Shown: positions 60,101-64,000 of the stretch, piece by piece
Numbering within the stretch: the stretch's first letter is position 1
How the letters are laid out: every line of letters begins with the position of its first letter
From: Dyadobacter sp. CY312
Lineage (GTDB): Bacteria; Bacteroidota; Bacteroidia; Cytophagales; Spirosomataceae
Assembly (NCBI RefSeq): GCF_021390535.1
Contig: NZ_JAJUXG010000007.1
Location: forward strand, 1-64,000
Direction of reading: 5' to 3'
Length of the DNA stretch: 64,000 nt
The notes under the pieces: model-generated
Databases searched by the model: none
What the model was told of the DNA's origin: nothing
The model's input: only the letters and a program-made list of their open reading frames with translations
Made by a program: the position numbers and the translations under genes

Positions 60101-60679
60101 ACGGTACAACCGGAATCGACAACCACATATACCGTTGAAGGTTTGTATGCGGATGGCTGTAAGCCGATCAGGCAAATTACGGTTAACGTGGATCGTTCCT
60201 ATGAACCAGATTTTGAGATCGTGAGATCGGGAGAATCCTGCAATGGGCCATTTAGCTATGGAATGTTAAATAAGACCTCCAACGCAGCCAGGCATGAATG
60301 GAACCTGGGTGTCGGTAATGCGGTAAATGAGGTGAACGTTGAGAACTACGTTTATGAAACTCCGGGTGAATATGTTGTAACCCTCACATCTTACAATGTA
60401 GCCGGTTGCGCTTTATCTGCTACGAAGAAGCTGAACGCTGAGCCACCATTCATTCTTGCGAATGTAATAACACCAAACGGCGATGGTAAAAATGACTTTT
60501 TTCATGTGCCGGTTGCAAAGTCTTCACTGGAAATTTACAATCGCTGGGGGAAGAAAATATTTCAGTCGGCGGATTACAAAAATGACTGGGGGAAAGGAAT
60601 TAGTAATGGAACCTATTACTACGTTGTGAATACACCAAACGGGAAAAACTGTAAAGGCTGGCTCGAAGTGCTGGAATGA
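57182..60679 (+). CDS. T9SS cargo protein with SBBP repeats, PKD/Ig domains and CHU_C sorting domain
   Basis: The 1165-residue protein starts with a signal peptide (to about residue 22). Next is a DUF7948-like N-terminal domain (YFIENKGQWDSDILYRTEVPGG). SBBP-type propeller repeats follow to about residue 760 (FSTYSGSAADNWGHTATYDDDG, LLYATYLGGSSTDIPNSLI). PKD-like domains and two similar Ig-like units start at about 870 and 945 (VCENTTLKLSASGG, VCAGASTTLSVTGG). The end is a gliding-motility-associated (type B) sorting domain (ANVITPNGDGKNDFFHV, WGKKIFQSADYKNDW). It should be exported by type IX secretion and displayed at the surface. Confidence 0.92.
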   Translation: MIKNVLFLLIYLLFVSSVVNAGGMYFIENKGQWDSDILYRTEVPGGFLFLKKQSLVYVFYDAAKVAALHGKRSGLNDAVSLNGVAQNAAASKPNSLKAPVLNGIAAHGVEVKMLNASATVSHKATRPVKSQFNYFLGNNSDSWASNVQAFEEVRYENVYPGIDMRIYMHEFTLKYEFILQPSSNADAIALKYEGASDLSLSEEGQVIIKTPLSSFKEAVPYSFQQVGKKTVEVKSKFVLKDGNTVHFALPDGYNKSEKLVIDPELIFSTYSGSAADNWGHTATYDDDGNLYSGGTVFGSNFPTTTGAYQVRFQGMVDVAIMKFSPDGSELLYATYLGGSSTDIPNSLIVNSKKELVILGTTSSLNFPATTTAFQKTFGGGTAVFPISGLDMPNGSDIFIAKLSTEGKQLLASTFIGGRGNDGLSTEENVTVKNYGDSFRGEVVVDKEDNIIAVTSTTSVNFPLRNPVQSTLSGRQDGVLFKLTTNLNTLLWSTYVGGNEYDAAFSVKVTSSGDTYLTGITQSTNLAVHTTAIQPKLKGDEDAFIARYSNEKLAGITYLGTDSSDGAYLLDLDKSGNVYVYGITYGSYPVSSGVYSNAKSGQFIHALSADLSKTVFSTVIGSGRGTPDISPTAFLVNECGNIYIAGWGGDVNIVSLHNLASNTNGMVVTPDAIQSQTNGNNFYIAILEEGAKSLLYATYFGSLDRSGNSQGDHVDGGTSRFDKNGVIYHATCACGGSHFPVTSQAWSTTNKSENCNNAAFKIDIDRLKADFDVYDGDKKDVLSGCAPLTLSFENTSEGGVDYLWDVNGSTISREENGGDFVFRTPGEYIVTLRAFNRLSCKRVDVAQKKIVVGTINATVTADTTVCENTTLKLSASGGTKYKWSPSKGMRDSLSASPAILINESATYTVEISNVEGCKVTRQVKVSVEKKSDFIEMPDLEVCAGASTTLSVTGGATKFRWLAAPGLPETFGNSVTVQPESTTTYTVEGLYADGCKPIRQITVNVDRSYEPDFEIVRSGESCNGPFSYGMLNKTSNAARHEWNLGVGNAVNEVNVENYVYETPGEYVVTLTSYNVAGCALSATKKLNAEPPFILANVITPNGDGKNDFFHVPVAKSSLEIYNRWGKKIFQSADYKNDWGKGISNGTYYYVVNTPNGKNCKGWLEVLE

Positions 60680-60769
60680 TCTGAGAACCAGGATTTATTT
60701 ATTCAAATGCTTTCATGCTCTCTTATTTATATTAATTTTACATAAGCAAACAAATCAAATAATATTAAC

Positions 60770-61219
60770 ATGAAAAAAATACTTGCACTTCTATTTATGA
60801 CAGTGTCTTTTTGTGCTGTTCAGGCTCAAACGGATGAAAGTTTTGGTAAAAAAATAGATGCGAAAAAAGCGATAACCGCAAGTGCTCTTCCTGAAAAAAT
60901 GGGAAAGGAAGAGAAAATGGATGCCAAAGTTACCGGAACTGTGGAGTCGGTTTGTCAGGTTAAAGGTTGCTGGATGAAGGTGAAAATGGATAACGGTGAA
61001 ACAATGCGTGTAATGTTTAAAGATTATGCATTTTTTGTTCCTAAAGATATAGCAGGAAAAACGGTTGTCTTCGAAGGAGAAGCACAGAAAAAACTGGTTT
61101 CGGTTGAACATTTACAGCACTATGCGCAGGATGCCGGTAAAAGCAAAGAAGAAATTGCAAAGATTACCGAGCCAAAGCAAGAGTTAACATTTATAGCTGA
61201 CGGTGTAATTGTTAAATAG
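60770..61219 (+). CDS. DUF4920 exported protein
   Basis: The 149-residue protein has a signal peptide (MKKILALLFMTVSFCAVQAQ). The DUF4920 core is present: VTGTVESVCQVKGCWMKVKMDNG with a CxxxxxC pair, then MRVMFKDYAFFVPKDIAGKTVVFEGEA. This small OB-like domain is widespread in Bacteroidota; its function is unknown to me. It stands alone. Confidence 0.85.
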   Translation: MKKILALLFMTVSFCAVQAQTDESFGKKIDAKKAITASALPEKMGKEEKMDAKVTGTVESVCQVKGCWMKVKMDNGETMRVMFKDYAFFVPKDIAGKTVVFEGEAQKKLVSVEHLQHYAQDAGKSKEEIAKITEPKQELTFIADGVIVK

Positions 61220-61292
61220 TTTAGCACCGTAATAGGTAATAACCTTACTGAGGACACTTTTGTAGCAATACATTGGTGTCCATTTTTTATTT

Positions 61293-63077
61293 ATGAAAAT
61301 CAAGATTTTTATATTCTTCGTACTCTTCGTTTTTGTCAAAAACCAGTCATTTTCTCAGTCAGCTGTACTAAAATGGAGAAATCCGGAAAATGAAGCGCAA
61401 AACGTAGTAGAAGGACGGGCCTGGTCGAAGGAAGTGAAAAATCCGTATGACAGATTTCCGGCCCGTGCAGAGAAGGATGTAAGAAAACAGGTTTGGGATT
61501 TATCCAGGCAGTCTGCTGGCTTAATGATCCGTTTTCGTTCAAACGCTGAACAGATTAAAATCAGGTATACAGTCGGTGGAAATCATGCTTTGCCTCATAT
61601 GCCTGCAACTGGTGTAAGCGGCGTGGATCTATACGCCGTTTCAAGTGATGGTGATGAACTTTGGTGTGCGGGAAAATATGCTTTTAAGGATACTATTTCA
61701 TATGATTTTCAGAATCTCAATCCTAACGATCAATATCATAAACATGGTCGGGAGTACCGGCTTTTTCTTCCTTTATACAACAGCGTGAAATGGCTGGAAG
61801 TCGGGGTTCCCGAAGGGACAGAGTTTAAATTTTTACCTATACGACCTGAAAAACCTATTGTTGCATATGGTACGTCCATCATGCAGGGTGCCTGTGCATC
61901 TCGTCCCGGTATGGCATGGACTTCCATATTGAGCCGAAAAATGGATCGGCCGCTCATTAATCTGGGTTTTTCTGGAAACGGAAGACTGGAAAAGGAAGTG
62001 ACCGACCTTGTTGCCGAAGTGGAGGCCAGTGTTTACATTCTCGATTGTCTTCCAAATCTGACCATTCGCACCGATAGTGTTTACAGTATGACCGCAACGG
62101 AAGTAGCCAAGCGAATCAAAGATGCGGTGAGGACTTTGAAAAATAAACACACGGATACACCAATTGCGTTGGCAGGGCATCCCGGCTGTACGGATGGCGC
62201 CATTAATCCCAAAAGACTTTCCTATTGTCAGGAAGCAAACAAGGTATTGACTGAAACTTTTGCCGAACTAAAGGCGGAAGGAATACAGGGTATTTACCTT
62301 ATTCCAAGTGATGATTTTCAACAGGGAATTGAAACTATGGTGGATGGCACGCATCCGACAGACCTTGGCATGATGCTTTATGCGCAGGGCTACGAAAAAC
62401 ACCTTCGTAAAATACTGCATGAAGAAGCTGGGACGATGATGACGACCAGGCCACGTACTCAGCTACGAGAGTTGAATAATTATGATTGGGAAACCCGGCA
62501 CCGGGATATTTTAGAACTGAATTCTAAAACTCCACCTAAAACCGTGGTGATTGGTAATTCCATCACACATTTTTGGGGAGGATTGCCAAAAGGTCCGCGC
62601 GCAGTTGGAGAAACGTCATGGTCGGATACATTCGGGAAAAACAAAGTTCTGAATGCAGGTTATGGTTGGGACAGGATCGAAAACGTGTTGTGGCGTATTT
62701 ACAGCGGCGAATTGGATGGATTTACAGCCAATCAAATTTTCGTCAATATTGGTACCAATAACCTTCAACATAATACTGACGAGCAGATTGTAGAAGGCTG
62801 GGAATTGTTGATAAATGCGATTAAACAGCGCCAACCCACGGCTGGACTTTACATGATAGGAATTTATCCGAGAAGAAATCAGGAAGAACGTGTAACTAAA
62901 ATCAATTTGCAACTCGCCAAACTATGCGGATCACTAAACATCCATTACATCAATCCCGGAAAAGTATTTTTAAAATCCGATGGCAAAATTGACGAAGGCA
63001 TGTTCTCCGACGGTCTGCATCCAAACGAAAAGGGATATACAAAGCTGGGAGCTGCAATAAAGCCTTATGTGAAGTGA
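61293..63077 (+). CDS. Tandem double SGNH-hydrolase, secreted
   Basis: The 594-residue protein has a signal peptide (to about SFSQ, residue 21) and a beta-sandwich part (about 65-180). SGNH domain 1 (185-375) has Ser195 in YGTSIMQG, GFSGNG, Asn255 in DCLPN and Asp351/His354 in DGTHP. SGNH domain 2 (415-594) has Ser423 in GNSIT, GYGWD, GTNN and Asp573/His576 in DGLHP. Both sites look complete, so it could remove two kinds of acyl group or one at two positions. Single-domain forms are the rule. The substrate is unknown. Confidence 0.85.
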   Translation: MKIKIFIFFVLFVFVKNQSFSQSAVLKWRNPENEAQNVVEGRAWSKEVKNPYDRFPARAEKDVRKQVWDLSRQSAGLMIRFRSNAEQIKIRYTVGGNHALPHMPATGVSGVDLYAVSSDGDELWCAGKYAFKDTISYDFQNLNPNDQYHKHGREYRLFLPLYNSVKWLEVGVPEGTEFKFLPIRPEKPIVAYGTSIMQGACASRPGMAWTSILSRKMDRPLINLGFSGNGRLEKEVTDLVAEVEASVYILDCLPNLTIRTDSVYSMTATEVAKRIKDAVRTLKNKHTDTPIALAGHPGCTDGAINPKRLSYCQEANKVLTETFAELKAEGIQGIYLIPSDDFQQGIETMVDGTHPTDLGMMLYAQGYEKHLRKILHEEAGTMMTTRPRTQLRELNNYDWETRHRDILELNSKTPPKTVVIGNSITHFWGGLPKGPRAVGETSWSDTFGKNKVLNAGYGWDRIENVLWRIYSGELDGFTANQIFVNIGTNNLQHNTDEQIVEGWELLINAIKQRQPTAGLYMIGIYPRRNQEERVTKINLQLAKLCGSLNIHYINPGKVFLKSDGKIDEGMFSDGLHPNEKGYTKLGAAIKPYVK

Positions 63078-63172
63078 TTTTTTTAGGGAGTGAGACGTAA
63101 AATGTGAAAAGTGGGGGGCACATTGTAGCCAATTATTTTATGCCCGGCCTACCAACATTCGTGTCTTAATGG

Positions 63173-63209
63173 CAAAAAAAGTGAAAAATAAATCATCTCA
63201 CTTTTCACT
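63173..63209 (-). terminator. Probable terminator after menA
   Basis: On the minus strand AGTGAAAA (63209-63202) pairs with TTTTCACT (63187-63180), followed by TTTTTTT. It is a weak, AT-rich hairpin. Confidence 0.55.
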
Positions 63210-63221
63210 CAAATCGAACAG

Positions 63222-64000
63222 CTAATTCAACACTATCCCCAAACCGAACAGAATTACGAACAAAAGCGTAGACAATGCCATTTGTTTGAGATATGGATCG
63301 AGTTCTGATGCTTTTTTTAGTCTCGTAATTGCCAATCCGTTTTTGATAAACAAGGGAAAACTAAGAAGGAAAAGCAAACTGGTAAAGCTGGAAAAGTTTT
63401 GGATCGTATAAATCAAAATACAAAGCATGCCTGTAAGCAATATCGTCCAGTGATAGATAACCGCCTTTTCACGTCCAAGTCTTACAGGAATTGAATTTTT
63501 ACCAGTAGCTCTGTCCGATTCGATATCACGGATGTTGTTGATGTTCAATACACCCACAGCAAAAAGTCCGCAACTGCTAGCAGGTAGTAGCAAATCCCAG
63601 TTCCAAACCAGCGTATGCAGGTAGCTGCTGCCAATAACGCCTACCCAGCCGAAGAATACAAGAACAGATAAATCTCCCAGTCCCACGTAGCCATATGGGC
63701 GCTTTCCTGCTGTATATGTTATGGCCGCGATTATACAGGCAATCCCGATTCCGAGAAAAACCCAAAAGGTATTCGCCGGAGCATTTTTCAAAGCAATGGT
63801 CAGTAACGCTATCCCGGAAATCAGCGCAAGGATTGAGAAAACGATAATGGCTTTGAGCATGGTGGAGGCCGGAATAGCGCCCGAGTGAACTGCACGTATA
63901 GGGCCTTCCCGCAGTTCGGTATCTTTTCCGTTTACAGCATCACCGTAATCATTGGCAAAGTTGGATAGTACCTGCAACAATATCGTCGTCAGTACGCTGA
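63222..64000 (-). CDS. menA: 1,4-dihydroxy-2-naphthoate polyprenyltransferase, N-terminus outside the window
   Basis: The frame is open to the right edge; the visible part begins SVLTTILLQVLSNFANDYGD, and about 259 residues are visible. The first Asp-rich motif is NFANDYGDAVNGKD, followed by GPIRAVHSG; the second is NINNIRDIESDRATGK. Nine or so membrane helices are spread through it. MenA attaches the prenyl chain in menaquinone synthesis. UbiA relatives are less likely given GPIRAVHSG. The missing N-terminus is probably about 40-50 residues. Confidence 0.93.
   Translation of the reverse strand, partial: SVLTTILLQVLSNFANDYGDAVNGKDTELREGPIRAVHSGAIPASTMLKAIIVFSILALISGIALLTIALKNAPANTFWVFLGIGIACIIAAITYTAGKRPYGYVGLGDLSVLVFFGWVGVIGSSYLHTLVWNWDLLLPASSCGLFAVGVLNINNIRDIESDRATGKNSIPVRLGREKAVIYHWTILLTGMLCILIYTIQNFSSFTSLLFLLSFPLFIKNGLAITRLKKASELDPYLKQMALSTLLFVILFGLGIVLN

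Overview
The window is chromosomal DNA from a member of the Bacteroidota, most likely a Cytophagales bacterium of the Spirosomaceae (Dyadobacter-like). The phylum call rests on a SusC/SusD pair, a type IX secretion (CHU_C-type) C-terminal domain, class-A2-type beta-lactamase, DUF5686, DUF1361, DUF2911 and DUF4920 proteins, HTH_34-type regulator, and many promoters with the Bacteroidota -7 element TAnnTTTG. The genus is an impression from overall protein style, not a computed result. I see no rRNA, tRNA, CRISPR, integrase or transposase.

Layout: 1-2.4 kb holds a LysR regulator and a threonine-synthase-like PLP enzyme whose promoter is bracketed by inverted repeats. 2.5-7 kb holds a lone LolD-like ABC ATPase with a TolC exporter, two outer-membrane barrels and an SGNH lipoprotein. 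7-16 kb: FGGY sugar kinase, RecG, DUF2911 protein, a three-gene membrane/HTH operon, DUF1361-DgkA, and an SMP-30/redoxin pair. 16-20 kb: rplU-rpmA, then an ECF sigma factor with an anti-sigma-like protein that ends in a predicted outer-membrane barrel, and a lipoprotein. 20-23 kb: Nfu scaffold protein, an uncharacterised protein with a terpene-cyclase-like DIDDTA motif, and a PaaE-like ferredoxin reductase.

23-29 kb is a minimal SusCD uptake locus with a divergent LacI regulator and paired operator-like repeats. 29-36 kb: M1 peptidase, LolC/E-type permease, rbfA, a GT-C-like membrane protein, rpiB and a LOG-family protein. 36-46 kb: HEAT-like secreted protein, ComEA-like HhH protein, VapBC, glyQS, cold-shock gene, guaA, a tiny DUF1328 gene and a second M1 peptidase. 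46-54 kb: lipoprotein, DUF5686 protein, K+ channel with a zinc ribbon, DsbA-like protein, nitroreductase with divergent HxlR regulator, a PIN-domain toxin pair and fba. 54-64 kb: CBS/CorC transporter, beta-lactamase, an unusual ABC ATPase, a 1165-residue T9SS cargo protein, DUF4920 protein, a tandem double-SGNH esterase, and menA running off the right edge.

Most of the window is housekeeping and envelope biology. The points most worth a second look are the DIDDTA protein next to a ferredoxin reductase, the sigma/anti-sigma-barrel locus, the regulatory DNA of the LysR and SusCD loci, and two ABC ATPases that lack expected partners or residues.
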